This document shows, one piece after another, positions 8,695 through 18,200 of a stretch of 64,000 nucleotides of DNA. Positions within the stretch are counted from its first letter, which is position 1. The number at the start of each line of letters is the position of its first letter. A program made the position numbers and the translations under genes. Source of the stretch: Pontivivens insulae (lineage in GTDB: Bacteria; Pseudomonadota; Alphaproteobacteria; Rhodobacterales; Rhodobacteraceae). The notes under the pieces are model-generated. The model did no database searches and was not told the origin of the DNA. It was given only the letters and a program-made list of their open reading frames with translations. The DNA lies in contig NZ_OMKW01000003.1 in the NCBI RefSeq assembly GCF_900302495.1, positions 496,001-560,000 of the forward strand, given 5' to 3'.

Positions 8695-9308
8695 TCTGCC
8701 GCGTGGGCCAGACGCGCCCCTCCTCCCAGACGAAAGGCCATGTCGACATAGTGCTGGGCGATGTCCGCCGGCGCCAGCCGGCCCCCCTCCCGATACCATG
8801 TACTGACGCCGGTCAGCATCGCAATCATCGCCATGGTCGTAAGGCGGGCATCGTCAATCACGAAACAACCGTGCGCCTGACCCTCAACCAAAATACCTTC
8901 GATGATCTGCTCATATTCCCGACGCAACACCTCGATCCGCGAGAAGTTGTCAGGGTCAAGATTGCGCAATTCCATATACGAGATGAACACACGCTCGGGC
9001 CGTTCGATGTGATAAGCAATGTGGAAGCGCACGAACTGCTCCAGCCGCAGTTCGGGAGAGGCTTCCGCAGAAACATTCTCAGCCGCCCACGCGGCCAGAA
9101 GATGCTCCATATGGTTCTTCAGAATTTCGTAGAGCAGCGTCTGCTTGTCGGGCGTGTAGAGGTAGAGCGCCCCGGCCTGCACGCCCACGGCGCTGGCGAT
9201 CTGCCGCATAGAGACGGCAGCGAAACCATGCTTGGCAAAAAGCGTGACCGCAGCTTCCTGCACGGCCACACGTGTCTTTTCCCCGCTCGATCCAGACTTG
9301 CGCGCCAT
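8691..9308 (-). CDS. TetR/AcrR-family transcriptional regulator
   Basis: A 205-residue regulator with an N-terminal TetR helix-turn-helix (about residues 10-60: RVAVQEAAVTLFAKHGFAAV, SMRQIASAVGVQAGALYLY, TPDKQTLLYEIL). An all-helical ligand-binding domain follows. TetR proteins are dimeric repressors released by a small ligand, often the substrate of a neighbouring enzyme. The coupled GST gene downstream and the absence of another candidate target suggest that it controls its own operon (inference). No convincing palindrome was seen in the short gap up to yejF, and the ligand cannot be predicted. Confidence 0.9.
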   Translation of the reverse strand: MARKSGSSGEKTRVAVQEAAVTLFAKHGFAAVSMRQIASAVGVQAGALYLYTPDKQTLLYEILKNHMEHLLAAWAAENVSAEASPELRLEQFVRFHIAYHIERPERVFISYMELRNLDPDNFSRIEVLRREYEQIIEGILVEGQAHGCFVIDDARLTTMAMIAMLTGVSTWYREGGRLAPADIAQHYVDMAFRLGGGARLAHAAE

Positions 9309-9372
9309 TCCGGCCTCTCTTTCCGTTCAGAGCAACGTAACTGAACAGGCGTGCAGTTGCCAAGCGTATCGC

Positions 9373-10950
9373 TCAGGTTGCACCTTCAAGGGCCGCCAGC
9401 ATCAGGCGCTGTGTATACGGATCCTGCGGTGCATCAAAGATCTGCTCGGTGGGACCAGCCTCAACGACATCGCCCAGCTTCATGACCATCACCTTATGGC
9501 TCAACGCGCGCACGACCTTCAGATCGTGAGAGATGAAGATATAGGCCAAGCCGTATTTCGCCTGAAGCTCCCGCAGCAATTCAACGATCTGCACCTGCAC
9601 TGTCATATCCAGCGCAGAGGTCGGCTCATCAAGCACCACGACTTTCGGGCGCAGGATCATCGCCCGCGCAATCGCGATCCGTTGGCGTTGACCGCCGGAG
9701 AATTCGTGCGGATACCGGTCCATCGCCGCCGGATCGATCCCCACTTCTTCCAGTATTCGTGCGACCTGCTCGCGCACTGGCGCCGTTTCGCCAGTGTCAT
9801 GGATGCTCAACCCTTCGGCCACGATCTCCGCCACGCTCATCCGGGGCGAAAGAGAGCCATAGGGATCCTGGAACACCATCTGGATGTCGCCACGTATGGG
9901 CCGCAGTTCCTTGTTCTTGAGGCCCTGAATATCGCGCCCCATGAACACGATCGGTCCTTCGGAGGAGATCAGCCGCATCACTGCAAGTGCCAATGTGGTC
10001 TTGCCAGAGCCGCTCTCCCCCACAATGCCCAGCGTCTCACCAGCGCGAACCGTGATAGAGGCCGCATTCACCGCCTTCACGTGGCCCGTGACCCGGCGCA
10101 AGAAGCCAGTCTTGATCGGGAACCAGATGCGCAGGTCATCCGTCTCCACCAATGTCTGCGCTCCATCAGGCACAGGGGCAGGTGCGCCCGATGGTTCCGC
10201 CCCCAAAAGCTTCTTGGTGTAGCCGTGCTGCGGATTGGTAAAGAGGTCCTGCGTCGGACCGGCCTCAACAATCTCACCATCCTTCATCACGCACACTTTG
10301 TTGGCGATCCGGCGCACGATGGTCAGATCATGGGTGATGAACAGCATCGCCATGCCCTCGGATTGCTGCAACTCCCGCAACAATTCGAGTATTTGTGCCT
10401 GGATCGTCACGTCGAGCGCGGTCGTCGGCTCATCCGCAATCAACAGCTTCGGCCCGTTTGCCAGCGCCATTGCAATCATCACACGCTGGCGCTGCCCGCC
10501 TGAAAGCTGATGAGGATAAGAGCCCAACCGGCTCTCCGCATCCCGGATGCCAACCTTATCGAGCAGTTCGATGATCCGCGCCCGCGCTTTCGCCCCATCA
10601 AGACCCTGATGGATCAGCAGGCTTTCGCCCAACTGCTTTTCAATCGTGTGTAGCGGATTGAGAGAGGTCATCGGCTCCTGAAAGATGAAGCTGATGTCGT
10701 TGCCCCGGATTCGGCGCAGCGCGGCGTTGTCAGCGCCGCGGATTTCCTCACCCTCATAGCGAACGGAGCCCGTCACCTCGGCGCTGTCCGGTAGCAGATC
10801 GACGGTGGACAAGGCGGTCAGCGACTTGCCTGAGCCGGACTCGCCCACCAACGCAACTGTATCACCCGCCTCAACGGTGAAGCTGACCCCCTTCACGGCC
10901 TCAAACGCGCCAAAGCGGATCGCGAGATTTTCGACCTCAAGAACACTCAT
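9373..10950 (-). CDS. yejF: Peptide ABC transporter, double ATPase subunit YejF
   Basis: A 525-residue fusion of two oligopeptide-type nucleotide-binding domains. NBD1 has Walker [11 protein letters not shown] near residue 36 and signature [12 protein letters not shown]2 has [10 protein letters not shown] near residue 310 and signature [10 protein letters not shown]. Both are followed by intact [12 protein letters not shown] or [11 protein letters not shown] Walker B motifs, so both sites look active. This is the YejF arrangement of the yejABEF importer, which takes up peptides such as microcin C in E. coli. It is the last gene of the unit; its ATG overlaps the yejE stop by four bases. The ATPase lies on the cytoplasmic face. 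Confidence 0.93.
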   Translation of the reverse strand: MSVLEVENLAIRFGAFEAVKGVSFTVEAGDTVALVGESGSGKSLTALSTVDLLPDSAEVTGSVRYEGEEIRGADNAALRRIRGNDISFIFQEPMTSLNPLHTIEKQLGESLLIHQGLDGAKARARIIELLDKVGIRDAESRLGSYPHQLSGGQRQRVMIAMALANGPKLLIADEPTTALDVTIQAQILELLRELQQSEGMAMLFITHDLTIVRRIANKVCVMKDGEIVEAGPTQDLFTNPQHGYTKKLLGAEPSGAPAPVPDGAQTLVETDDLRIWFPIKTGFLRRVTGHVKAVNAASITVRAGETLGIVGESGSGKTTLALAVMRLISSEGPIVFMGRDIQGLKNKELRPIRGDIQMVFQDPYGSLSPRMSVAEIVAEGLSIHDTGETAPVREQVARILEEVGIDPAAMDRYPHEFSGGQRQRIAIARAMILRPKVVVLDEPTSALDMTVQVQIVELLRELQAKYGLAYIFISHDLKVVRALSHKVMVMKLGDVVEAGPTEQIFDAPQDPYTQRLMLAALEGAT

Positions 10951-12056
10951 TTCATCACCTTGCGCGGATCGAACGCATCACGCACACCCTCGAAGATGAA
11001 GACCAACAGCGACAGCATGATCGCGTAGGTGAAAAAGGCCGTGAACCCGATCCAGGGCGCCTGCAGGTTTTCCTTGGCCTGCAGCGTCATCTCCCCCAGC
11101 GAGGGGGCCGAGACCGGCAAGCCGAAGCCCAGGAAGTCGAGCGTTGCCAGTGTCGAGATCGCGCCCGTGATCAGGAACGGCATCAGCGTGACGGTGGCAA
11201 CCATCGCGTTGGGAAGCACATGGCGCCAGATGATCGTCGCGTCTGAAACACCCATTGCACGGGCCGCGCGGACATACTCGAAATTACGTGCCCGCAGGAA
11301 CTCCGCCCGCACAACACCTGTCAGCGCCGTCCAGCCAAACAGGCAGATCAACCCGATAAGCAGCCAGATATTCATCGTGAACAAGGCCGCAACGATGATG
11401 ATCACGTAAAGCTGCGGCGTACTCGACCAGATCTCGATGAAGCGCTGGAACAACAGGTCCAGCCAGCCGCCAAAATAGCCCTGTGCCGCCCCCGCCGCGA
11501 TACCGACCACACTGGAAATGATCGTAACCGTAAAGGCGAACAGCACCGCTGTGCGGAAACCATAGATCACCCGCGCCAGCAGATCGCGCGACTGATCATC
11601 CGTGCCCAGCCAGTGATCTCCGTCGGGGGCCGAGGGCGCACGCTCCACCTCGTAATTGATCGTATTGTAGGAATAGGGGATCAGTGGCCAAAGGATCCAA
11701 CCCTTCTCGATCTCCGCCCCGGCCACGACGCCATCCTGTGCATCCGCGATGATCTCGTTAGGATCTTCCCAGAAACAGTCCTCAAGCCCGCCGGTAATGA
11801 TTAAACACTGCACTTCGGGCGCGGGATAATCCGCTTCCGTCTCGAACTCCCCCCCAAAATCCGTCTCGGTGTAAGAGAACAGGAAGGGAGAGCGCAGCTC
11901 ACCCTGATAGCTGACCAAAAGCGGCTTGTCGTTCGCCACCACCTCGGCAAACAAAGTGATCACGAACAGAACCGCAAAAATCCAGAAGGACCAATAGGCC
12001 CGCGTATTGGCCTTGAAAGCGGCAATGCGCCGTTGCTGTAGCGGGGAAAGGCTCAT
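10947..12056 (-). CDS. yejE: Peptide ABC transporter permease YejE
   Basis: A 369-residue inner-membrane permease. A cytoplasmic start and first span (about 20-42) lead to a large periplasmic insertion (about 45-160, with [18 protein letters not shown]), then five C-terminal spans of the binding-protein-dependent permease fold. The EAA-like loop is seen in [20 protein letters not shown] followed by HVLPNAMVA. Length and order fit YejE of the yejABEF importer. Both ends overlap its neighbours by four bases (ATGA with yejB and with yejF), so the three cytoplasmic and membrane subunits are translationally coupled. Confidence 0.93.
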   Translation of the reverse strand: MSLSPLQQRRIAAFKANTRAYWSFWIFAVLFVITLFAEVVANDKPLLVSYQGELRSPFLFSYTETDFGGEFETEADYPAPEVQCLIITGGLEDCFWEDPNEIIADAQDGVVAGAEIEKGWILWPLIPYSYNTINYEVERAPSAPDGDHWLGTDDQSRDLLARVIYGFRTAVLFAFTVTIISSVVGIAAGAAQGYFGGWLDLLFQRFIEIWSSTPQLYVIIIVAALFTMNIWLLIGLICLFGWTALTGVVRAEFLRARNFEYVRAARAMGVSDATIIWRHVLPNAMVATVTLMPFLITGAISTLATLDFLGFGLPVSAPSLGEMTLQAKENLQAPWIGFTAFFTYAIMLSLLVFIFEGVRDAFDPRKVMK

Positions 12057-13150
12057 GTCTCGCGGCTTTCAAAATCAATGCGCGGATCGACCCAGACATA
12101 CATCAGGTCAGAGATGATACCGACGACCAGACCCATCAGGCTGAAAATGTAGAGCGTGCCGAACACGACCGGATAGTCCCGTCCCAGGGCGGCCTCAAAC
12201 CCAAGCCGCCCCAGCCCGTCGAGCGAGAAGATCACCTCGATAATGATCGATCCGGTGAAGAAGACGGAAATGAAGACCCCCGGAAAGCCCGCGATAATGA
12301 TCAACATCGCGTTGCGGAACACATGACCATACAGCACACGCCGTTCGGTCAGGCCCTTGGCCCGCGCCGTCATCACATATTGCTTGCGGATCTCGTCCAG
12401 AAAGCTGTTCTTGGTGAGCAGTGTCAGCGTCGCAAAACTGGAAATCGTCATCGCCGTCACCGGCAGCGCGATATGCCAGAAATAGTCCACAATCTTCATC
12501 GGCCAGCTCAACGTCTCCCAATCAGTAGAGGTCAGCCCGCGCGCCGGGAAAATCTGGAAATAGGAACCACCTGCAAACAGCACCAGCAGCAAAATTCCGA
12601 ACAGAAAGCCCGGAATGGCATAGGCCGCGATAATGACGCCAGACGTCCAATTGTCGAAACGGGAGCCATCCTGCATCGCCTTGCGAATGCCCAACGGGAT
12701 CGAGATCAGATAGGCCAACAGCGTGGACCAAAGCCCCAGGCTGATCGACACCGGCATCTTCTCAAGCACCAGATCAATCACCGTGATCGAACGCTGATAG
12801 CTCTCTCCAAAATCGAAGCGGATATAATTCCACAACATCAGAAAGAACCGTTCGACCGGCGGCTTATCCAACCCGTATTGCCGCTCAAGCTCTTCAATGA
12901 AATCCTGCGGCAGGCCCCGCGCGCCCTGATACTCGACGTCGCCGGTTTGGCCGGTCTCACCGGACCCGCCAAAATCACCGCCGCCCCCACCGGTGATCCG
13001 GTCGGTCACATTGCCTTCGCCCTCGATCTCGGCAAGCACCTGTTCAATGGGCCCGCCCGGCACGAATTGCACCAGCGCGAAGTTGATGAGCATGATGAAA
13101 AAGAGCGTCGGCACCACCAGAAGGAGCCGACGCAGGATATAAGCTGCCAT
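12053..13150 (-). CDS. yejB: Peptide ABC transporter permease YejB
   Basis: A 365-residue inner-membrane permease starting [20 protein letters not shown], the usual first span of DppB/OppB-type subunits. A periplasmic loop after span one carries a glycine-rich stretch ([19 protein letters not shown], about residues 55-75). The remaining five spans include the EAA loop [20 protein letters not shown]. With YejE it forms the translocation pore of the peptide importer. The gene starts six bases after the yejA stop and its own stop overlaps yejE (ATGA). Confidence 0.93.
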   Translation of the reverse strand: MAAYILRRLLLVVPTLFFIMLINFALVQFVPGGPIEQVLAEIEGEGNVTDRITGGGGGDFGGSGETGQTGDVEYQGARGLPQDFIEELERQYGLDKPPVERFFLMLWNYIRFDFGESYQRSITVIDLVLEKMPVSISLGLWSTLLAYLISIPLGIRKAMQDGSRFDNWTSGVIIAAYAIPGFLFGILLLVLFAGGSYFQIFPARGLTSTDWETLSWPMKIVDYFWHIALPVTAMTISSFATLTLLTKNSFLDEIRKQYVMTARAKGLTERRVLYGHVFRNAMLIIIAGFPGVFISVFFTGSIIIEVIFSLDGLGRLGFEAALGRDYPVVFGTLYIFSLMGLVVGIISDLMYVWVDPRIDFESRET

Positions 13151-13156
13151 GGTGCC

Positions 13157-15085
13157 TTACAGTGCCCCGGCCGCGCGCAGCTCTTCCGCCCGCTCCTCGT
13201 TCCACCACCATGTGCCGGTGCCAAGCGCAAATGGAGGCTTGGTCTCAGGGCGCTCATAGACATCGCGATAGGCTATGAAGTGCTGACCCGAATAGAATTG
13301 CGGCACCCACAGATGCATGGAGCGCAGCACACGGTCCAGCGCCCGTACACGCACGTTCAACTCATCCCGGTTTTCAGCCTGGGCGATCAGTTCGATCAGC
13401 GCATCGACACCCTCATTGGCCAGACCCATCACGTTGGCCGTATCCAGTTCGTTGGCCGAGGAGGATCCGAAAATGCCAACCAGCTCTGTGCCCGGCGTCA
13501 GGCTCATCGCATAGCGGCGCGTCGTCATGTCGAAGTCGTAGTTCTTCTCGCGCTCCTGCGCCTGCGCATTGTCGATCAGCGGCGCAACAACCTCGATCCC
13601 CAACCGCTCCAGATTCTGGATGAAAGGGTTGATAATGCGCTCGAACGCGGGGCTGTCATTCAGGATCTCAAGTCGGAACTGCTCACCATCTGCGTCCACC
13701 AGCTTGCCATCCACGATGGTGTACCCCGCTTCGCGCATCAGGGCCGTCGCGCGCCGCAAGGTCCGACGATCCAGCCGCTCAGCCGACGACACAACGGGGG
13801 AGAATGCTTCCTCCGTGAACACCTCTTCAGGGAAGTGCTCGCGCAGCGGCTCAAGGATCGCCAGCTCTTCCTCTGTCGGCATGCCTTCCGCCTGCAGATA
13901 GGAGTTTTCCCAGAAGCTGTCGGTCCGGTTGTAGAGGTCGTAGAACAGCGCGCGGTTGGACCATTCGAAATTGAACATCATCCCGATCGCTTCGCGCACG
14001 CGCGGATCCTGAAATTGCGGGCGGCGCAGGTTAAACCACCAGCCCTGCGTTCCCGTCGGGGTTCCGTCGATCAGCGTCTCGGTCACGACATGACCCGCCT
14101 CGATCGCAGGGAAGTCGTAACCCGTCGCCCACTGACGCGAGGAGTTTTCAGAACGGAACGTGTAAGCCCCTGCCTTGAATCCCTCAAACGCGGCGGTGGA
14201 ATCCGCAAAATACTCCACGCGCTGCTCATCGAAATTGTTCGAGCCCCGGTTCACCGGCAGGTCGGCGCCCCAATAGTCCTCGACACGGGAATAGGTGATC
14301 GAGCGCCCCTCATCCAAATCGCTCAGCACATAAGGGCCTGAGCCGGGTACCGGCTCCATCGACGCTTCCGCAAAATCATTCTCGGCAAGCCACGCGGCAG
14401 GGAAGATCGGCAATCCGCCAACCGTGCCCGGCATGTCGCGCACCGGCGCACCTTCCGTGAACGAGAACTTGATCCGTCGCTCATCCAATACCTCGACCCC
14501 GGCCACATCGCGGAAGATCCCCAGCCGGTACACCGGACGCCCATCATTGTAGAGCGCCCAATACGACGCCTCAGCATCCGCAGCGGTCACTGGGCTGCCA
14601 TCGTGGAACCGCGCCTCAGGCCGGATGTTGAAGATGATCCAGGAACGATCCTCGGGATATTCGATGCTCTCGGCCAGCAAACCATAGAGCGCATCAGGCT
14701 CGTCCGCCGAACCGGTCAGCATCGTGTCGTAGAGAATCCCGACAGAGCGTGCGCCATTGCCATTCAGAATATAGGGCCGCATCGAGTCAAAGCTGCCGAA
14801 CCCCCAGGTCGTGAAGAACCCACCTTTCGGGGCATCCGGGTTCACATAGTCGAAATGGGTGAAGTCCGGCCCGTATTTCAGATCGCCAAAGCTGGAGATA
14901 CCATGCGCGGTGATGATCTCCTGTTCGGCCATTTCTGCCGTATCGGACGTCTCTTGCGCGCGGAGCGTTTCAACCGCACCTCCAAGCGCAAGAAGGGCTG
15001 CAAGGCCAATAACCTTCACCTGATCGCGCAAAGGCGCAGTCAGCGTGGTGGCAACAGGGCGGCGGCTGGTCCGGGTCGGGGTCAT
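13157..15085 (-). CDS. yejA: Periplasmic peptide-binding protein YejA
   Basis: A 642-residue family-5 solute-binding protein that captures peptides in the periplasm for YejBEF. The export signal has a long basic n-region, then VIGLAALLALGGAVETLRAQ, with cleavage predicted after LRA. YejA-type stretches are GDLKYGPDFTHFDYVNPDAP near the mature start, GFGSFDSMRPYILNG, and the ligand-site region QGWWFNLRRPQFQDPRVREA. The ATG at 15083-15085 is chosen because GGAGA lies eight bases upstream; an in-frame GTG 12 bases earlier lacks such a site. It is the first gene of yejABEF, so the promoter should lie in 15086-15250. I could not assign one confidently. Confidence 0.93.
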   Translation of the reverse strand: MTPTRTSRRPVATTLTAPLRDQVKVIGLAALLALGGAVETLRAQETSDTAEMAEQEIITAHGISSFGDLKYGPDFTHFDYVNPDAPKGGFFTTWGFGSFDSMRPYILNGNGARSVGILYDTMLTGSADEPDALYGLLAESIEYPEDRSWIIFNIRPEARFHDGSPVTAADAEASYWALYNDGRPVYRLGIFRDVAGVEVLDERRIKFSFTEGAPVRDMPGTVGGLPIFPAAWLAENDFAEASMEPVPGSGPYVLSDLDEGRSITYSRVEDYWGADLPVNRGSNNFDEQRVEYFADSTAAFEGFKAGAYTFRSENSSRQWATGYDFPAIEAGHVVTETLIDGTPTGTQGWWFNLRRPQFQDPRVREAIGMMFNFEWSNRALFYDLYNRTDSFWENSYLQAEGMPTEEELAILEPLREHFPEEVFTEEAFSPVVSSAERLDRRTLRRATALMREAGYTIVDGKLVDADGEQFRLEILNDSPAFERIINPFIQNLERLGIEVVAPLIDNAQAQEREKNYDFDMTTRRYAMSLTPGTELVGIFGSSSANELDTANVMGLANEGVDALIELIAQAENRDELNVRVRALDRVLRSMHLWVPQFYSGQHFIAYRDVYERPETKPPFALGTGTWWWNEERAEELRAAGAL

Positions 15086-15253
15086 GCACGTCTCCACGTA
15101 AAAAATGTCACATATGAATCGGTAGAGCGCTGAGGGGTGCCTTTCAAGGCGCGAAGTGCCACCTGCGGCGCGACAACACAGCGAAATATGCGTTTTCGCG
15201 GCTTTGTGACCAACTGTGGGTCATCCAGGATGCGGAGTGGCCCCTTTCAAACG

Positions 15254-15278
15254 AAAAAGGCCGCCCCAAAGGACGGCC
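15254..15278 (-). terminator. Rho-independent terminator of the cytochrome gene
   Basis: On the minus strand GGCCGTCC, loop TTTG, GGGCGGCC is followed by TTTTTCG, starting 24 bases after the cytochrome stop codon at 15302. A compact GC-rich stem with a T run is a textbook intrinsic terminator. Confidence 0.85.
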
Positions 15279-15301
15279 CAATTCAGTGGCTATCAGAAGG
15301 C

Positions 15302-16759
15302 TTACTGGCCCGCCGATTCCAGATAGGCGATCAGGTCGGCACGGTCCTGCTGATCACGCATCCCGGCATAGCCCATGCGCGTGCCCGGCAGCCAATCGCG
15401 AGGCGCGGCAAGGAAGCCGTCGAGGCTTTCATAGTCCCAAACGCCACCCTTCTCAGCCATCGCCGAAGAGTACCGGAAGCCCTCGATCGCGCCGATCTCA
15501 CGACCGACAATATTGTAGAGCGACGGGCCGGTGCGGTTCACGCCCTCGTCCAGAACGTGACAGGCGCGGCAGGCACGGAACAGGCCTTCACCATTCGAGG
15601 CATCCGCCGTCTCCATGAAGGCCGGAACACCAGCGCCGGTTACCGCCTCTTCGACGGCTTCCACGGCTTCACCAGCCGCCTCGGTCACCTCTTCAACGGC
15701 CGATTCAACAGCGTCGCCTGCATCCGCGAGCAGCGATGCCGCTTCGGATTCGGCTGCAGCAGCTTCCTCAGCAGCAGCGGCGGCAGCTTCCTCAGCGGCA
15801 GCGGCGGCGGCAGCCTCCTCAGCGGCAGCAGCTTCGGCAGCGGCGGCCTCGGCGGCGGCAGCTTCTTCCGCCGCAGCAGCAGCGGCAGCTTCCTCAGCAG
15901 CGGCGGCTTCCGCGGCAGCAGCTTCTTCCGCCGCAGCGGCTTCCGCATTGGTCTCTTCGATCAGCTCGGACGCTTCTTCGTCGACGGTGTTTGCATCTTC
16001 CGCCTCAGGTGCGGCTTCCGGCGCAGTCGTGACAGGCTCTTCGGTGATAACGACGTCATCGGTCCCAGCGGCCGTGTTCTCGGTCATGTCCGGATCAGCG
16101 GCAGAGACTGTCTCACGCTCATCACCGGCGGCGGGCAGCTCCTCACCCTCAGCCATCGTCTCTTCAGCCATCGCGTCTTCGGCAGGCACCTCAGCAGAAG
16201 CCTCAGTCACCATGATGAAATCTTCGATGTTCTGACCAGAAACCTGGGCAAGATAGGCAATCATCTCTGCACGGTCTTCCACGTCCCGCATGCCGTTATA
16301 GGCCATCGCGGTGCCCGGCGCCCAGTTGCGCGGGCTTTCCAGGAAGCCGTCCAGCGCGTCAGCAGTCCAAGCGCCCTCAATCTCCATCAGCGCGGAGGAG
16401 AAGCTGTAGCCCTCGGCAGACGCAATATCGCGGCCAACGACATTATAAAGGTAAGGTCCAGTGCCGTTCGCACCGTCTTCCAGCTTGTGACAGGCAGAAC
16501 ATGCGCGGAACACATTGTCGCCAATCTCAACGCCAACAAACTCTTGCAGGGCCTCATGAATGGTCGGGCCCGCATCAGCGACAACCATTTCCTCTTCACC
16601 AGTTTCAGGCAGTTCGATTTCGAATGCCAGATGGTCATGGTGATGGTCGCCATGATCGGCCGTGCCGTAGATTTCGGAAGAAACCCAGTTCAGCAGCATC
16701 AGAACCAGTGCCGCACCAAGCACCCCTGAGAGGATCTTGTTGATTTCGAGCGTATCCAT
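15302..16759 (-). CDS. Membrane-anchored di-heme cytochrome c with Ala/Glu linker
   Basis: A 485-residue protein with one N-terminal membrane anchor (about residues 7-30: ILSGVLGAALVLMLLNWV). Two class I cytochrome c domains follow. The first has CSACH (87-91) and GTAMAYNGM for the axial Met; the second has CRACH (397-401) and GTRMGYAGM. They are joined by a roughly 220-residue linker whose middle is almost only Ala and Glu. Each domain resembles cytochrome c552/cy, the anchored shuttle that passes electrons from the bc1 complex to terminal oxidases on the periplasmic side. The ATG at 16757-16759 follows GAGGAAGG. It stands alone with its own terminator. The tandem heme domains are the unusual part. 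Confidence 0.88.
   Translation of the reverse strand: MDTLEINKILSGVLGAALVLMLLNWVSSEIYGTADHGDHHHDHLAFEIELPETGEEEMVVADAGPTIHEALQEFVGVEIGDNVFRACSACHKLEDGANGTGPYLYNVVGRDIASAEGYSFSSALMEIEGAWTADALDGFLESPRNWAPGTAMAYNGMRDVEDRAEMIAYLAQVSGQNIEDFIMVTEASAEVPAEDAMAEETMAEGEELPAAGDERETVSAADPDMTENTAAGTDDVVITEEPVTTAPEAAPEAEDANTVDEEASELIEETNAEAAAAEEAAAAEAAAAEEAAAAAAAEEAAAAEAAAAEAAAAEEAAAAAAAEEAAAAAAEEAAAAESEAASLLADAGDAVESAVEEVTEAAGEAVEAVEEAVTGAGVPAFMETADASNGEGLFRACRACHVLDEGVNRTGPSLYNIVGREIGAIEGFRYSSAMAEKGGVWDYESLDGFLAAPRDWLPGTRMGYAGMRDQQDRADLIAYLESAGQ
15751..15948. repeat. Low-complexity GCN/GAR tract inside cytochrome gene
   Basis: On the minus strand this segment is an irregular run of Ala (GCN) and Glu (GAG/GAA) codons, encoding blocks such as EEAAAAEAAAAE. 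It is an imperfect tandem coding repeat, not a mobile element, and its length may vary between strains through slippage. It forms the central linker between the two heme domains. Confidence 0.85.
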
Positions 16760-16829
16760 ACGTTGCGTGCCTTCCTCTGTTCCCACCTGATTCACAGTCC
16801 TGCGCCGGTGGGGTGATGTCTCGCGCGTG

Positions 16830-16859
16830 TTACTAGCCGTTCCATATAGCGCAATTCAA
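16830..16859 (-). promoter_or_regulatory. Possible promoter of the cytochrome gene
   Basis: Read on the minus strand, TTGAAT (16854-16859), an 18-base spacer and TAGTAA (16830-16835) resemble a sigma-70 promoter about 70 bases before the cytochrome ATG, in the spacer shared with the divergent pheA. Judged by eye only. Confidence 0.3.
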
Positions 16860-16906
16860 GGTATAGAAAGCGCGACACAGTGCTTCATTCCCCGAGGACG
16901 CAAAAA

Positions 16907-17746
16907 ATGGACAGAACCGGCACGATCTCTTTCCAGGGTGAGCTTGGCGCATATTCCCACCAGGCGTGCCGGGAGATGTTTCCGCATATGGAGCCGCTGC
17001 CCTGCCGCACTTTTGAAGAGGCGATCGCAGCCGTGCGCGAACGGCGTGCCGATCTGGGCATGATCGCGGTTGAAAACTCCACCTATGGCCGGGTCGCGGA
17101 TGTCCACCAACTGTTGCCCGGCTCCGGCCTGCACATCGTGGGGGAGCATTTCGTCCGCGTTAACATCAACTTGTGGGGGGCGCCCGGCGCGAAAATCTCG
17201 GACGTGCGAGAGGCGATGAGCCACACTGTTCTTCTGGGGCAGTGCCGTCCCTTCCTGCAAGAGCACGGGATCAAACCGATTGTCGGGGCTGACACCGCCG
17301 GTTCCGCGCGCGAAGTGGCAGAGGGTGGAAACCCGGCCCGCGCCGCCCTCGCCTCCGATCTTGCCGGAGAGATTTATGGACTCGACCTGCTCGCCCAGCA
17401 TATCGAGGAAAACAAAACCAATACGACGCGCTTCCTCGTCATGGCCCCCGATGGTGTGATGCCAGAGGCATCGTCTCGCCCGATGATGACCAGCTTCCTG
17501 TTCCGTGTCCGCAACATCCCCGCCGCGCTCTACAAGGCGATGGGGGGATTCGCGACGAATGGCGTGAACATGACGAAGCTGGAAAGCTATATGCTCGACG
17601 CCAGTTTTACCGCGACCCAGTTCTTCGCAGAGGTCGACGGCCACCCCGACGATCCGGCGGTTGCACGCGCGCTGGAAGAGCTCGACTACTTCTGCTCCGA
17701 ATTGCGCATCCTCGGCGTCTATCCCAAGTCCAGCTACCGGGTTTGA
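16907..17746 (+). CDS. pheA: Prephenate dehydratase
   Basis: A 279-residue stand-alone enzyme that converts prephenate to phenylpyruvate in phenylalanine synthesis. The PDT domain (about 1-185) starts TISFQGELGAYSHQA and contains MIAVENSTYGRV and the NTTRFLVM motif, whose Thr is catalytic. A C-terminal ACT domain (about 195-275), with ALYKAMGGFATNGVNMTKLE, should bind phenylalanine for feedback control; the ESRP motif of enteric enzymes is ESYM here, as in many alphaproteobacteria. The ATG at 16907 follows GAGGA; an in-frame GTG at 16880 lacks a ribosome site. The chorismate mutase domain fused in E. coli PheA is absent. A GNAT gene starts two bases after its stop. Confidence 0.95.
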   Translation: MDRTGTISFQGELGAYSHQACREMFPHMEPLPCRTFEEAIAAVRERRADLGMIAVENSTYGRVADVHQLLPGSGLHIVGEHFVRVNINLWGAPGAKISDVREAMSHTVLLGQCRPFLQEHGIKPIVGADTAGSAREVAEGGNPARAALASDLAGEIYGLDLLAQHIEENKTNTTRFLVMAPDGVMPEASSRPMMTSFLFRVRNIPAALYKAMGGFATNGVNMTKLESYMLDASFTATQFFAEVDGHPDDPAVARALEELDYFCSELRILGVYPKSSYRV

Positions 17747-17747
17747 T

Positions 17748-18197
17748 GTGAAGATTCGCCCTGCCCGTCCTGCCGATTTGCCAGCGCTGATCGAAATGCT
17801 CTGGGCTGATCCACAGGGCAGATTGCGGGAGGACTGCACCGCAACGGGGAGAGCGAAGTATCAGGCCGCTTTTGATGCCATCAAAGCCGATCCGAACGCA
17901 CATCTCTTCGTCATGACGCGGGCTGAAGAGGTTATTGGGTGCGCGCAAATCAACATCCTCGCGGGTCTTTCCTATTCCGGCACTACGCGCGGACTGATCG
18001 AAGATGTGCGTGTAAGAGAGGATGAACGGGGGCAGGGCCACGGCAGACGTCTGCTTGAGCATCTGTGCAATTTCGCGACGGCACAGGGATGCGGCCTTGT
18101 CGAACTTTTCGTGCATCAGGATCGCGACAGGGCTCACTATTTCTACCGTGAGCTTGGATTTACCCAATCCCATTTCGGCTTCCGCCGCACGCTTTAG
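17748..18197 (+). CDS. GNAT-family N-acetyltransferase
   Basis: A 149-residue acetyltransferase beginning with GTG (VKIRPARPADLPALIEMLW). The acetyl-CoA binding motif is VREDERGQGHGRRLLEHL (R/Q-x-x-G-x-G/A), and ELFVHQDRDRAHYFYRELGF gives the C-terminal GNAT strand-helix. The GTG is chosen because homology starts there, one base after the pheA stop; the open frame continues upstream inside pheA, but that part does not fit the family. Coupling to pheA by stop-start proximity is likely. The acceptor substrate is unknown, and nothing indicates that it acts on the phenylalanine pathway. Confidence 0.82.
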   Translation: MKIRPARPADLPALIEMLWADPQGRLREDCTATGRAKYQAAFDAIKADPNAHLFVMTRAEEVIGCAQINILAGLSYSGTTRGLIEDVRVREDERGQGHGRRLLEHLCNFATAQGCGLVELFVHQDRDRAHYFYRELGFTQSHFGFRRTL

Positions 18198-18200
18198 ACG

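Noticed and set aside
12323-14341. Long open frame on the plus strand across yejB and yejA
   Set aside because: It lies antisense to two clearly recognisable transporter genes; its composition (many Arg, Gln, His, Pro) is the usual mirror of GC-rich coding sequence, and no domain or ribosome site supports it.
15615-16235. Ser/Ala-rich frame on the plus strand opposite the cytochrome gene
   Set aside because: It mirrors the Ala/Glu codon tract of the cytochrome; low complexity alone does not make a gene.
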